This document shows, piece after piece, positions 17,660-26,505 of a DNA stretch of 64,000 nt. A program made the translations under genes and the position numbers. The DNA is from Azotobacter vinelandii (GTDB lineage Bacteria > Pseudomonadota > Gammaproteobacteria > Pseudomonadales > Pseudomonadaceae), in assembly GCF_001571105.1 (NCBI RefSeq), contig NZ_BCTD01000012.1; one strand, given 5' to 3'. The stretch's first letter is position 1; each line of letters starts with the position of its first letter. The notes below the pieces were generated by a model, which made no database searches, was not told where the DNA came from, and saw nothing but the letters and a program-made list of their open reading frames with translations.

Positions 17660-17761
17660 TTGGGTGGTTATCACCCCACGGCATCCCTATAATCGGGCGG
17701 ATTTTTTTCCTGGATTCGAAGACTGCAGAGCGCAGGAACGGTTGCGGCTTGCCGCGCCGTT
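17660..17761 (+). promoter_or_regulatory. nqr operon promoter and leader
   Basis: A perfect -10 hexamer TATAAT lies at 17688-17693, behind an A/T-rich stretch (17620-17655) that could act as an UP element. No good -35 at 16-18 bp is present. A GGGTG-N5-CACCC inverted repeat (17662-17676) occupies that position and may bind a regulator. The transcript would have a leader of about 128 nt with an imperfect hairpin (AACGG TT GCGGC ... GCCGC G CCGTT, 17737-17761). The rest of the 290-bp gap shows only the GAPDH terminator. Confidence 0.5.
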
Positions 17762-17827
17762 TCTTGATCAATGCTGTCTTGAGTCCTGAAATTTTGCTTT
17801 TAAATCAATGGGTTAGGCCTTGAACCT

Positions 17828-19165
17828 ATGATCAGAATCAAACGAGGGCTCGACTTGCCCATCACAGGCGAGCCGACGCAGCGCATAGAAGCTGCGAGAC
17901 CGGTTCGCAGCGTAGCCGTGATAGGCTTCGACTATCACGGCATGAAGCCAACCATGAACGTGCAGGTCGGCGACCGGGTCAAGCTCGGTCAAGTCCTGTT
18001 CAGCGACAAGAGGACCCCCGGGGTTCAATACACCGCTCCGGGGGCCGGGGTCGTCAGCGCCATCCACCGCGGTGCCCAGCGCGTCCTCCAGTCGGTGGTC
18101 ATCGACCTGGAGGGCGACGAAGAGGAAATCTTCGTCCAGTATCCGCAGGAGCAACTGGAAAGCCTGAGCAGCGAGCAAGTACGCGAGAATCTGCAGCGTT
18201 CCGGGCTTTGGACCGCGTTGCGTACCCGTCCGTTCAGTCGCGTACCGGCTATCGACGCGACGCCCAGTTCGATCTTCGTCACCGCGCTCGACACCCATCC
18301 GCTGGCGGCGAATCCGGCGCTGATCATCACCGAGCGGGCGGCGGATTTCGAGAACGGTCTCAAGGTGCTCGGCAATCTCGCCGGGGTCTACCTGTGCAAG
18401 GCCGACCGTGTCGCCTTGCCCGGCGAACAACTGGCCAAGGTGCGGGCCGAGGCTTTCGCCGGTCCGCATCCGGCCGGCCTGGCCGGTACCCACATCCACT
18501 TCCTCGATCCGGTCGGCAGCGGCAAGACCGTCTGGACCATCAACTATCAGGATGTGATCGCCATCGGCAAGCTGTTCACCAGCGGCCGGTTGTCGGTCGA
18601 GCGCGTCGTCGCCCTGGGCGGGCCGGTGGTCGAGCGTCCGCGCCTGCTGCGTACCCGCCTGGGCGCCTGCCTCGACGAACTGACCGCCGGCGAATTGCAG
18701 CCCGGCTACAACCGTGTGGTGTCCGGCTCGCTGCTCGGCGGCCGCACGGCGCACGGTGCCTTCGCCTACCTTGGTCGCTACCACCTGCAGGTGTCCTGCC
18801 TGAGGGAGGGCGACGAGCGGGAGCTGCTGCATTACCTGCGCGCGGGCACGGAGAAGCATTCGCTGCTCAACGTGTTCGTTTCCAAATTGGCGGAGGACAA
18901 GCGCTTCGCCTTTTCCACCACCACCAACGGCAGCCCGCGCGCCATGGTGCCGGTCGGCAACTACGAAGAGGTGATGCCGCTGGATATCCTGCCGACCCAG
19001 TTGCTGCGCAGCCTGATCGTCGGCGACACCGAGATGGCGCAGAAGCTCGGCGCGCTGGAGCTGGACGAAGAGGATCTGGCCCTGTGCAGCTATGTCTGTG
19101 CCGGCAAGTACGAGTACGGCCCGATTCTCCGGGACAACCTCACCCGTATCGAGAAAGAGGGTTGA
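17828..19165 (+). CDS. nqrA: Na+-translocating NADH:quinone reductase subunit A
   Basis: Subunit A (445 aa) of the Na+-pumping NADH:ubiquinone oxidoreductase. It is the peripheral cytoplasmic subunit associated with ubiquinone reduction. The N-terminus MIRIKRGLDLPITGEP and the block MKPTMNVQVGDRVKLGQVLF are typical, followed by the SLBB-like and C-terminal NqrA domains. No membrane segment is expected. It is the first gene of a six-subunit operon in standard order, with two maturation genes attached. The ribosome binding site is poor (AGGCC about 10 nt upstream). Confidence 0.97.
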   Translation: MIRIKRGLDLPITGEPTQRIEAARPVRSVAVIGFDYHGMKPTMNVQVGDRVKLGQVLFSDKRTPGVQYTAPGAGVVSAIHRGAQRVLQSVVIDLEGDEEEIFVQYPQEQLESLSSEQVRENLQRSGLWTALRTRPFSRVPAIDATPSSIFVTALDTHPLAANPALIITERAADFENGLKVLGNLAGVYLCKADRVALPGEQLAKVRAEAFAGPHPAGLAGTHIHFLDPVGSGKTVWTINYQDVIAIGKLFTSGRLSVERVVALGGPVVERPRLLRTRLGACLDELTAGELQPGYNRVVSGSLLGGRTAHGAFAYLGRYHLQVSCLREGDERELLHYLRAGTEKHSLLNVFVSKLAEDKRFAFSTTTNGSPRAMVPVGNYEEVMPLDILPTQLLRSLIVGDTEMAQKLGALELDEEDLALCSYVCAGKYEYGPILRDNLTRIEKEG

Positions 19166-19168
19166 TCG

Positions 19169-20380
19169 ATGGTAATCCGAGCGTTTCTCGATAAGATCGA
19201 GCACAATTTCGAAAAGGGCGGCAGATTCGAGAAGTGGTACGCCCTTTACGAGGCCGTCGATACCTTCCTCTACCGCCCGGCCAGCGTGACCAAGACCACT
19301 GCCCATGTGCGCGATGGCATCGATCTCAAGCGGATGATGATCCTGGTCTGGCTCTGTACCTTCCCGGCGATGTTCTTCGGCATGTGGAACACCGGCTACC
19401 AGGCCAACCTGATCTTCGCCGGAAACCCCGAACTGCTGGCGGCCCAGGGTGGCTGGCGTTTCGCCCTGACCGGCGCCCTGGCCGGATTCGATCCGAACAG
19501 CCTGTGGGACTGTTTCGTGCAGGGGGCTGCCTACTTCCTGCCGATCTATGCGGTGACCTTCATCGTCGGCGGCTTCTGGGAAGTGCTGTTCGCTTCGGTG
19601 CGCAAGCATGAGATCAACGAGGGCTTCTTCGTCACCTCCGTGCTGTTCTCCCTGACCCTGCCGCCGAGCATTCCCCTCTGGCAGGTGGCCATGGGCATCA
19701 GTTTCGGCGTGGTGATCGGCAAGGAAGTGTTCGGCGGTACGGGCAAGAACTTCCTCAACCCGGCGCTGGTCGGCCGGGCTTTCCTGTTCTTCGCCTACCC
19801 GGCGCAACTGTCCGGCGATGGCGTGTGGACCGCCGTCGATGGCTATGCCGGCGCCACCGCCCTCAGCCTGGCCGCTGCCGGGGGTGTCGAAGGCGTGGTG
19901 TCCGCCGGTGTCAGTTGGATGGATGCCTTCCTGGGCATCGAGCAGGGCTCCATCGGCGAGACCAGCACCCTGGCCATCCTCATCGGCGGTGCCGTGCTGT
20001 TGCTGACCAAGATCGCAGCCTGGCGCATCGTCGCCGGCGTGATGGTCGGCATGGTCGTCCTGAGCAGCCTGTTCAACCTGATCGGCTCCGATACCAACCC
20101 CATGTTCGCCATGCCCTGGTACTGGCATCTGGTCGCCGGCGGCTTCGCCTTCGGCACGCTGTTCATGGCCACCGATCCGGTTTCGGCATCCATGACCAAT
20201 ACCGGCAAGTGGGCGTTCGGCATCCTCATCGGGGTGATGGTCGTATTGATTCGTGTGGTCAACCCGGCCTTCCCCGAGGGCATGATGCTGGCGATCCTGT
20301 TCGGCAACCTGTGCGCACCGCTGATCGACCACTTCGTCGTTCAGGCCAACATCAAGCGGAGGCTGGCACGCAATGTCTAA
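19169..20380 (+). CDS. nqrB: Na+-NQR subunit B
   Basis: Membrane subunit (403 aa) that carries a covalently bound FMN and riboflavin and forms part of the Na+ channel. The flavinylation motif DGYAGAT spans residues 224-230, with T230 the FMN acceptor, to be modified by the ApbE protein encoded in the same operon. About ten hydrophobic helices are visible, for instance MMILVWLCTFPAMFFGM and VVIGKEVFGGTGKNFLNPALVGRA (in two parts around a loop). It begins 3 nt after nqrA and overlaps nqrC by 8 nt. Confidence 0.97.
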   Translation: MVIRAFLDKIEHNFEKGGRFEKWYALYEAVDTFLYRPASVTKTTAHVRDGIDLKRMMILVWLCTFPAMFFGMWNTGYQANLIFAGNPELLAAQGGWRFALTGALAGFDPNSLWDCFVQGAAYFLPIYAVTFIVGGFWEVLFASVRKHEINEGFFVTSVLFSLTLPPSIPLWQVAMGISFGVVIGKEVFGGTGKNFLNPALVGRAFLFFAYPAQLSGDGVWTAVDGYAGATALSLAAAGGVEGVVSAGVSWMDAFLGIEQGSIGETSTLAILIGGAVLLLTKIAAWRIVAGVMVGMVVLSSLFNLIGSDTNPMFAMPWYWHLVAGGFAFGTLFMATDPVSASMTNTGKWAFGILIGVMVVLIRVVNPAFPEGMMLAILFGNLCAPLIDHFVVQANIKRRLARNV

Positions 20381-21161
20381 TCAGAAAGAATCCACCGTCC
20401 GCACGCTGACGGTGGCCCTGGTGGTCTGCCTGGTGTGTTCGGTGTTCGTCGCCGGCGCAGCCGTGGCACTGAAGTCGACCCAGGTCGAGAACAAGGAGCT
20501 GGACAAGCAGCGCAGCATCCTGGCGATCGCCGGGCTCGGCGATGCCGACCTGTCCGGCAGGCAGGTCAAGGAGCTGTACAAGGAGCGCATCGTCGCCAAG
20601 GTGGTGGACCTGGAAAGCGGCAGGTTCAGCGATGCGCAGGACGCGAGCACCTTCGATCCGCTCAAGGCGGCCAAGGATTCCAAGCTGTCCGATGCCTTGC
20701 CGGGCGAGCAGGACATCGCCTCGATCAAGCGCCGCGAGCGCTTCACCACCGTTTATCTGGTGGAGAAGGATGGCCGGCTCGATACCCTGATCCTGCCGGT
20801 ACGCGGCTACGGCCTGTGGTCGACCCTGTACGGCTTCATGGCGCTCAAGGGCGACCTGAATACCGTGGCCGGCATGGGCTTCTACCAGCATGCCGAGACT
20901 CCCGGTCTGGGCGGCGAGGTGGACAATCCGAAATGGAAGGCCCTGTGGCCGGGCAAGACCCTGTTCGACGAGGATGGCCGCCTGGCTGTGGACATCGTCA
21001 AGGGCAACGTCGATTCGCAAAACCCGAAGGCAATCCATCAGGTCGACGGCCTGGCCGGCGCGACCTTGACCAGCAACGGTGTCGAGAATCTGCTGCGCTT
21101 CTGGCTCGGTCAGAAGGGTTTTGGTCCGTTTATCGCTAACCTGCGCAATGGGGGGGCCTGA
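20373..21161 (+). CDS. nqrC: Na+-NQR subunit C
   Basis: 262-aa subunit with one N-terminal transmembrane helix (about 11-33) and a periplasmic domain holding a covalent FMN. The acceptor motif DGLAGAT spans residues 225-231 (T231). It carries the same motif as NqrB, so both need ApbE. GMGFYQHAETPGLGGEV is the conserved flavin-pocket segment. It overlaps the end of nqrB by 8 nt, which implies translational coupling and a fixed stoichiometry. Confidence 0.96.
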   Translation: MSNQKESTVRTLTVALVVCLVCSVFVAGAAVALKSTQVENKELDKQRSILAIAGLGDADLSGRQVKELYKERIVAKVVDLESGRFSDAQDASTFDPLKAAKDSKLSDALPGEQDIASIKRRERFTTVYLVEKDGRLDTLILPVRGYGLWSTLYGFMALKGDLNTVAGMGFYQHAETPGLGGEVDNPKWKALWPGKTLFDEDGRLAVDIVKGNVDSQNPKAIHQVDGLAGATLTSNGVENLLRFWLGQKGFGPFIANLRNGGA

Positions 21162-21163
21162 GC

Positions 21164-21832
21164 ATGGCGCAACCGACCATCAAGGAAGTCCTGTTAAATC
21201 CGATCTTCAGCAACAACCCCATCGGCCTGCAGATCCTCGGTATCTGTTCGGCGCTGGCGGTCACCTCGAACCTGAAGACCGCGCTGGTGATGGCCATCGG
21301 GCTGACCCTGGTGACGGCCTGCTCGAGCATGTTCATCTCGATGATCCGCAGCCAGATCCCCAGTTCGATCCGCATGATCGTGCAGATGGTGATCATCGCC
21401 TCGCTGGTGATCGTGGTCGACCAGTTGCTCAAGGCCTTCGCCTACGGGCTGTCCAAGCAGCTCTCGGTGTTCGTCGGCCTGATCATCACCAACTGCATCG
21501 TGATGGGGCGTGCCGAGGCCTTCGCCATGCAGAACCCGCCGGCCCTGTCGTTCTACGATGGTATCGGCAACGGCCTGGGCTATAGCGTCATGCTGATCGT
21601 GCTGGGCTTTTTCCGCGAGTTGTTCGGCGCCGGCAAACTGTTCGGCTTCACCATCATTCCGGTCGTCAACGACGGTGGCTGGTATCAGCCCAACGGGCTG
21701 CTGCTGTTGCCGCCCTCGGCCTTCTTCCTCATCGGTCTGATCGTCTGGGGCCTGCGCACCTGGAGGCGGGATCAGGTCGAGAAGCCGGCCTACCGCCTGG
21801 CCCCGCAGGTCTCGAACAAGGAGGCTTACTAA
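21164..21832 (+). CDS. nqrD: Na+-NQR subunit D
   Basis: Integral membrane subunit of 222 aa with six predicted helices. Cysteines C28 (LGICSALAV) and C112 (ITNCIVMGRAEAF) are conserved. With two cysteines of NqrE they hold the Fe or 2Fe-2S centre inside the membrane between D and E. The gene begins 2 nt after nqrC and its stop overlaps the nqrE start by one base (TAATG). Confidence 0.96.
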   Translation: MAQPTIKEVLLNPIFSNNPIGLQILGICSALAVTSNLKTALVMAIGLTLVTACSSMFISMIRSQIPSSIRMIVQMVIIASLVIVVDQLLKAFAYGLSKQLSVFVGLIITNCIVMGRAEAFAMQNPPALSFYDGIGNGLGYSVMLIVLGFFRELFGAGKLFGFTIIPVVNDGGWYQPNGLLLLPPSAFFLIGLIVWGLRTWRRDQVEKPAYRLAPQVSNKEAY

Positions 21833-22440
21833 TGGAGCACTACATCAGCCTGTTCGTGAAGTCCGTGTTCATCGAGAACATGGCCTTGGCGTTCTTCCTC
21901 GGCATGTGCACCTTCATCGCCATCTCCAAGAAGGTGGAGACCGCCATCGGCCTCGGCATCGCGGTCGTGGTGGTCCAGGCCATCACCGTGCCGGCCAACA
22001 ACCTGCTCTATGCCTATCTGCTCAAGGAAGGGGCGCTGGCCTGGGCCGGCCTGCCCGACATCGACCTCAGCTTCCTCGGCTTTCTGAGCTACATCGGGGT
22101 GATCGCCGCCATCGTGCAGATCCTCGAGATGCTCCTGGACAAGTACGTACCCTCGCTCTACAACGCGCTGGGCATCTACCTGCCGCTGATCACGGTGAAC
22201 TGCGCCATCATGGCCGGCTCGCTGTTCATGGTCGAGCGCGACTACAACTTCCCGGAAAGCGTGGTCTACGGCATCGGCTCGGGTTTCTCCTGGGCGCTGG
22301 CCATCGCCTTGCTCGCCGGTATCCGCGAGAAGCTGAAATACAGCGACGTGCCCGAAGGGCTGCAGGGGCTGGGGATCGCCTTCATCACCATTGGCCTGAT
22401 GTCCCTCGGCTTCATGTCTTTCTCCGGCATTCAGCTGTAA
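21832..22440 (+). CDS. nqrE: Na+-NQR subunit E
   Basis: Membrane subunit of 202 aa, related in sequence to NqrD in inverted topology. Its cysteines C26 (LGMCTFIAISKK) and C124 (ITVNCAIMAGSLF) complete the intramembrane iron site. Known family members have both residues, so this copy looks functional. It shares one base with nqrD and is 15 nt from nqrF. Confidence 0.96.
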   Translation: MEHYISLFVKSVFIENMALAFFLGMCTFIAISKKVETAIGLGIAVVVVQAITVPANNLLYAYLLKEGALAWAGLPDIDLSFLGFLSYIGVIAAIVQILEMLLDKYVPSLYNALGIYLPLITVNCAIMAGSLFMVERDYNFPESVVYGIGSGFSWALAIALLAGIREKLKYSDVPEGLQGLGIAFITIGLMSLGFMSFSGIQL

Positions 22441-22455
22441 GGATGGGATGAGCAG

Positions 22456-23679
22456 ATGAGTAACGAAATATTCCTCGCCATCGGCATGTTCACCGCCATC
22501 GTGCTGGCGCTGGTGGTGATCATCCTCGCCGCCCGCGCCAGGCTGGTGTCCAGCGGCGACGTGAGCATCGAGATCAACGGCGAGCGCAGCATTACCGTGC
22601 CGGCCGGCGGCAAACTGCTGCAGACCCTGGCGGCCAACAATATCTTCCTGTCCTCCGCCTGCGGTGGCGGTGGCACCTGCGCGCAGTGCAAGTGCGTCGT
22701 CGAGTCCGGCGGCGGCGAGATGCTGCCCACCGAGGAGTCGCACTTCACCCGCCGCCAGGCCAAGGAGGGCTGGCGCCTGTCCTGCCAGACCCCGGTCAAG
22801 CAGGACATGAGGATCGAAGTGCCGGAAGAAGTCTTCGGTGTGAAGAAGTGGGAGTGCACGGTGGAGTCCAACCCCAACGTGGCCACCTTCATCAAGGAAC
22901 TGACCCTGCGCCTGCCGGAAGGCGAGAGCGTGGACTTCCGCGCCGGCGGCTATGTCCAGCTGGAGTGCCCGCCGCACGTGGTCCACTACAAGGATTTCGA
23001 CATCCAGGAGGAATACCGCGGCGACTGGGACAAGTTCAACATGTGGCGCTTCGTCTCCAAGGTGGACGAGACGACGATCCGCGCCTACTCCATGGCGAAC
23101 TATCCGGAAGAGAAAGGCATCGTCAAGTTCAACATCCGCATCGCCTCGCCGCCGCCGAACCGCGACGACATTCCGCCGGGCAAGATGTCTTCCTTCGTGT
23201 TCAACCTGAAGCCGGGCGACAAGGTCACGGTATACGGTCCCTTCGGTGAGTTCTTCGCCAGGGACACCGATGCCGAGATGGTGTTCATCGGCGGCGGCGC
23301 CGGCATGGCGCCGATGCGTTCGCACATCTTCGACCAGCTCAAGCGCCTGAAATCCAAGCGCAAGATGAGCTTCTGGTACGGTGCACGCTCCCTGCGCGAG
23401 GCCTTCTACGTCGAGGAGTACGATCAGTTGCAGGCGGAGAACCCGAACTTCCGCTGGCACCTGGCGTTGTCCGACCCGCAGCCCGAGGACAACTGGACGG
23501 GGCTGACCGGCTTCATCCACAACGTGCTCTACGAGAACTGCCTGAAGGACCATCCGGCTCCGGAGGACTGCGAGTTCTACATGTGCGGCCCGCCGATGAT
23601 GAACGCGGCGGTGATCAAGATGCTGCTCGATCTGGGCGTCGAACGGGAGAATATCCTGCTCGATGATTTCGGCGGCTAG
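22456..23679 (+). CDS. nqrF: Na+-NQR subunit F (NADH dehydrogenase)
   Basis: 407-aa electron-input subunit. One N-terminal membrane helix (about 4-26) is followed by a ferredoxin domain with 2Fe-2S ligands C69, C75, C78 and C110. The ferredoxin-reductase-like FAD domain has RAYSMANYPEE, and the NADH domain has GGGAGMAPMRSH and a C-terminal LDDFGG. The ligand spacing equals that of the Vibrio protein. It transfers electrons from NADH through FAD and the iron-sulfur centre. The apbE gene begins 2 nt after its stop. Confidence 0.97.
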   Translation: MSNEIFLAIGMFTAIVLALVVIILAARARLVSSGDVSIEINGERSITVPAGGKLLQTLAANNIFLSSACGGGGTCAQCKCVVESGGGEMLPTEESHFTRRQAKEGWRLSCQTPVKQDMRIEVPEEVFGVKKWECTVESNPNVATFIKELTLRLPEGESVDFRAGGYVQLECPPHVVHYKDFDIQEEYRGDWDKFNMWRFVSKVDETTIRAYSMANYPEEKGIVKFNIRIASPPPNRDDIPPGKMSSFVFNLKPGDKVTVYGPFGEFFARDTDAEMVFIGGGAGMAPMRSHIFDQLKRLKSKRKMSFWYGARSLREAFYVEEYDQLQAENPNFRWHLALSDPQPEDNWTGLTGFIHNVLYENCLKDHPAPEDCEFYMCGPPMMNAAVIKMLLDLGVERENILLDDFGG

Positions 23680-23681
23680 CG

Positions 23682-24707
23682 GTGGTCGCTGCACTGCTGA
23701 AGCCCGCCATCGTGGCTGCCTTGGCGGCCACGATGGCGGGCTGTATGTTTTCTGAACAGGTGGAAAGCTTCGTCGGCCCGACCATGGGCAGTACCTATTC
23801 GGTGAAGTACGTCCAGCGCCGGGGAACTCCTGCCAAGGAGGAGTTGCAGCGCGAGACCGAGGCAATCCTGGCCGATCTCGATCGACAGGTGTCCACCTAC
23901 CGTTCCGACTCGGATATCGAACGCTTCAACGCGCTTCCCGCGGGCAGTTGCGCAGCGGTGCCGGACGAGGTGCGCACCCTGGTGGCCGCCGGCGAACGTC
24001 TTTCCGTGGAGAGCGAGGGCGCGCTGGATCTGACCGTCGGCCCCCTGCTCGATCTCTGGGGCTTCGGTCCGCACGGCCATGGCGAACAGGTGCCGGATGC
24101 CGAGGCGATCGCCGCGGCGCGCCAGCGCGTGGGGCACCAGTATCTGCGCATCGACGGCGAGCGGTTGTGCAAGGATGCCCCGGTGCAGGTGGATTTCAAC
24201 AGCATCGCCGCCGGCCATGCGGTCGACCGGGTCGCCGCCCGGTTCGAGGCGCTGGGCGTGGACAGCTACCTGGTGGAAATCACCGGCGAACTCAAGGCCA
24301 GGGGGCACAAGCCCGACGGCACGCCCTGGCGGATCGCCATCGAGGCACCCCATGACAACGAACGGGTCGCGCAGCGGATCATCGCCCTCGACGGCTATGC
24401 GGTTTCCACATCGGGAGACTACCGCAATTTCTTCGAGCAGAATGGCAAGCGCTATTCCCATACGGTGGACCCCAGGCTCGGCGCACCGGTCGCCCACCGG
24501 CTGGCCGCGGTGACGGTCGTGGACCCTTCGGCTCTCCGGGCGGACGGTCTGTCCACTGTCCTGATGGTGCTCGGCGAGGAACGCGGCCTGGCTTTCGCGG
24601 AGCAGCGGGGTATCGCCGCCTTTCTGGTGATTCGTGACGGGCAGGCGTTCGTCACCAAAAGTACGGCAACCTTCGACCGACTGTTCGGCAAGGGAGACAA
24701 GCAATGA
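23682..24707 (+). CDS. apbE: FAD:protein FMN transferase ApbE
   Basis: 341-aa lipoprotein with a hydrophobic signal and a lipobox ending AATMAGC (C21). ApbE uses FAD to attach FMN to the threonines of NqrB and NqrC in the periplasm. Typical segments are GPTMGSTYSVKY, DFNSIAAGHAVDRVA, VEITGELKARG, VSTSGDYRNFF and YSHTVDPRLGAPV. The start is a GTG two bases after the nqrF stop without a clear ribosome binding site, so translation probably depends on coupling to nqrF. It overlaps nqrM by 4 nt (ATGA). Confidence 0.95.
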   Translation: MVAALLKPAIVAALAATMAGCMFSEQVESFVGPTMGSTYSVKYVQRRGTPAKEELQRETEAILADLDRQVSTYRSDSDIERFNALPAGSCAAVPDEVRTLVAAGERLSVESEGALDLTVGPLLDLWGFGPHGHGEQVPDAEAIAAARQRVGHQYLRIDGERLCKDAPVQVDFNSIAAGHAVDRVAARFEALGVDSYLVEITGELKARGHKPDGTPWRIAIEAPHDNERVAQRIIALDGYAVSTSGDYRNFFEQNGKRYSHTVDPRLGAPVAHRLAAVTVVDPSALRADGLSTVLMVLGEERGLAFAEQRGIAAFLVIRDGQAFVTKSTATFDRLFGKGDKQ

Positions 24708-24937
24708 CCTGGGTACTGGTTTTTCTCGTCATGCTGCTGGTGGTACTGGGCATGTCCATCGGTGTGATCATGGGCCGCAAGCCGATCGCCGGCTCCTGTG
24801 GCGGTATCGCCAACCTGGGGATCGAGAAGGACGACTGTCCCATCTGCGGTGGCGATCAGGACAAGTGCGAAGAGGCGAATGCCGGGAGCGATAAGGCGGC
24901 CAAGCCCCGCCTCGCCTATGACGCCAACAGGGATTGA
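24704..24937 (+). CDS. nqrM: Na+-NQR maturation protein NqrM
   Basis: 77-aa protein (DUF539 family) with one N-terminal membrane helix (about 2-22) and four cysteines, C32, C45, C48 and C55, in SCGG, CPIC and KCEE contexts. In Vibrio NqrM is needed to place iron between NqrD and NqrE. It is the last gene of the operon and overlaps apbE by four bases. Both known Nqr-specific maturation factors are thus encoded with the complex. Confidence 0.92.
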   Translation: MTWVLVFLVMLLVVLGMSIGVIMGRKPIAGSCGGIANLGIEKDDCPICGGDQDKCEEANAGSDKAAKPRLAYDANRD

Positions 24938-25030
24938 CCGCTCTAGGGCGGGCTGGAGATACCCAAAAGGCCTATAGCGACGGGACCGGCGTTGGAGTAT
25001 TCAGTCGGGTTCCGAGCGAATTCGTCAACC

Positions 25031-25057
25031 GCGCCGGGGGGCGCCCCGGCGCGTTTT
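25031..25057 (+). terminator. Intrinsic terminator or attenuator just before sthA
   Basis: A perfect 9-bp GC stem (GCGCCGGGG at 25031-25039, complement at 25044-25052) with a 4-nt loop is followed by GTTTT. It should end the nqr message. It also lies in the sthA leader, with its U tract directly beside the sthA ribosome binding site (AGGAG, 25059-25063). Confidence 0.8.
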
Positions 25058-25068
25058 CAGGAGTAAGT

Positions 25069-26463
25069 ATGGCTGTATATAACTACGATGTGGTGGTAAT
25101 CGGCACAGGCCCTGCTGGCGAAGGGGCAGCGATGAATGCCGTGAAGGCCGGGCGCAAGGTAGCGGTCGTGGATGATCGCCCCCAGGTCGGCGGCAACTGC
25201 ACCCACCTCGGAACCATTCCCTCCAAGGCGCTGCGCCACTCGGTGCGGCAGATCATGCAGTACAACAACAATCCGCTGTTCCGCCAGATCGGCGAGCCGC
25301 GCTGGTTTTCCTTCGCCGATGTCCTGAAGAGCGCCGAGCAGGTCATCGCCAAGCAGGTTTCCTCGCGGACCGGCTACTATGCGCGCAACCGTATCGATAC
25401 CTTCTTCGGGACCGCGAGCTTCTGCGACGAGCACACCATCGAGGTCGTCCACCTCAACGGTATGGTGGAAACGCTGGTGGCCAAGCAGTTCGTCATCGCC
25501 ACCGGGTCGCGTCCCTACCGCCCGGCCGATGTCGATTTCACCCATCCGCGCATCTACGACAGCGACACCATCCTCAGCCTCGGCCACACGCCGCGCCGGT
25601 TGATCATCTACGGAGCGGGGGTGATCGGCTGCGAATATGCCTCCATCTTCAGTGGGCTGGGCGTGCTGGTCGACCTCATCGACAACCGCGACCAACTGCT
25701 CAGTTTCCTCGACGACGAAATCTCCGACTCGCTCAGCTACCACCTGCGCAACAACAACGTGCTGATCCGCCACAACGAGGAATACGAGCGTGTCGAAGGC
25801 CTGGACAACGGGGTGATCCTGCACCTCAAGTCCGGCAAGAAGATCAAGGCCGACGCCTTCCTGTGGAGCAACGGCCGTACCGGCAATACCGACAAGCTGG
25901 GCCTGGAGAACATCGGTCTCAAGGCCAATGGTCGCGGACAGATCCAGGTCGACGAGCACTACCGTACCGAAGTCAGCAACATCTATGCCGCTGGTGACGT
26001 GATCGGCTGGCCGAGCCTGGCCAGCGCCGCCTATGACCAGGGTCGTTCGGCCGCGGGCAGTATCACCGAGAACGATAGCTGGCGTTTCGTCGACGACGTG
26101 CCGACCGGCATCTACACCATTCCGGAGATCAGTTCGGTCGGCAAGACCGAGCGCGAACTGACCCAGGCGAAGGTTCCCTACGAGGTCGGCAAGGCCTTCT
26201 TCAAGGGCATGGCCCGGGCACAGATCGCCGTCGAGAAGGCCGGCATGCTGAAGATCCTCTTTCACCGCGAGACGCTGGAAATCCTCGGCGTGCACTGCTT
26301 CGGCTATCAGGCTTCGGAAATCGTCCATATCGGCCAGGCGATCATGAACCAGAAGGGCGAGGCGAATACCCTCAAGTATTTCATCAACACCACCTTCAAC
26401 TACCCGACCATGGCCGAGGCCTACCGGGTGGCGGCCTACGACGGTCTCAATCGGCTTTTTTGA
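25069..26463 (+). CDS. sthA: Soluble pyridine nucleotide transhydrogenase
   Basis: FAD enzyme of 464 aa that exchanges reducing equivalents between NADPH and NAD+. It belongs to the disulfide-reductase-like flavoproteins (FAD motif VVVIGTGPAGEGAA at the N-terminus, second nucleotide-binding loop IIYGAGVIGCEYAS). In place of the redox pair CxxxxC it has GGNCTHLGTIPSKAL: the second Cys is Thr. This is normal for SthA and separates it from lipoamide dehydrogenase. The ATG was chosen for its AGGAG site and for the family start MAVYNYDVVVIG, matching the 464-aa P. aeruginosa protein. An intrinsic-terminator hairpin lies only 12 nt upstream. Confidence 0.96.
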   Translation: MAVYNYDVVVIGTGPAGEGAAMNAVKAGRKVAVVDDRPQVGGNCTHLGTIPSKALRHSVRQIMQYNNNPLFRQIGEPRWFSFADVLKSAEQVIAKQVSSRTGYYARNRIDTFFGTASFCDEHTIEVVHLNGMVETLVAKQFVIATGSRPYRPADVDFTHPRIYDSDTILSLGHTPRRLIIYGAGVIGCEYASIFSGLGVLVDLIDNRDQLLSFLDDEISDSLSYHLRNNNVLIRHNEEYERVEGLDNGVILHLKSGKKIKADAFLWSNGRTGNTDKLGLENIGLKANGRGQIQVDEHYRTEVSNIYAAGDVIGWPSLASAAYDQGRSAAGSITENDSWRFVDDVPTGIYTIPEISSVGKTERELTQAKVPYEVGKAFFKGMARAQIAVEKAGMLKILFHRETLEILGVHCFGYQASEIVHIGQAIMNQKGEANTLKYFINTTFNYPTMAEAYRVAAYDGLNRLF

Positions 26464-26467
26464 GAGG

Positions 26468-26496
26468 CTCCGACCGGTGGCCTGAGCCGGTCGGAG
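26468..26496. terminator. Hairpin between sthA and the convergent phosphodiesterase gene
   Basis: A perfect 10-bp stem (CTCCGACCGG at 26468-26477, complement at 26487-26496) has a 9-nt loop. No T tract follows on either strand. It sits 4 nt after the sthA stop codon and 10 nt before the stop of the opposite gene, so a transcript-end function is likely but not proved. Confidence 0.5.
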
Positions 26497-26505
26497 GGGA
26501 CGACT

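Noticed and set aside
25069..26463. Dihydrolipoamide dehydrogenase assignment for the FAD protein
   Set aside because: The second cysteine of the redox-active pair is threonine (GGNCTHLGT), which identifies soluble transhydrogenase.
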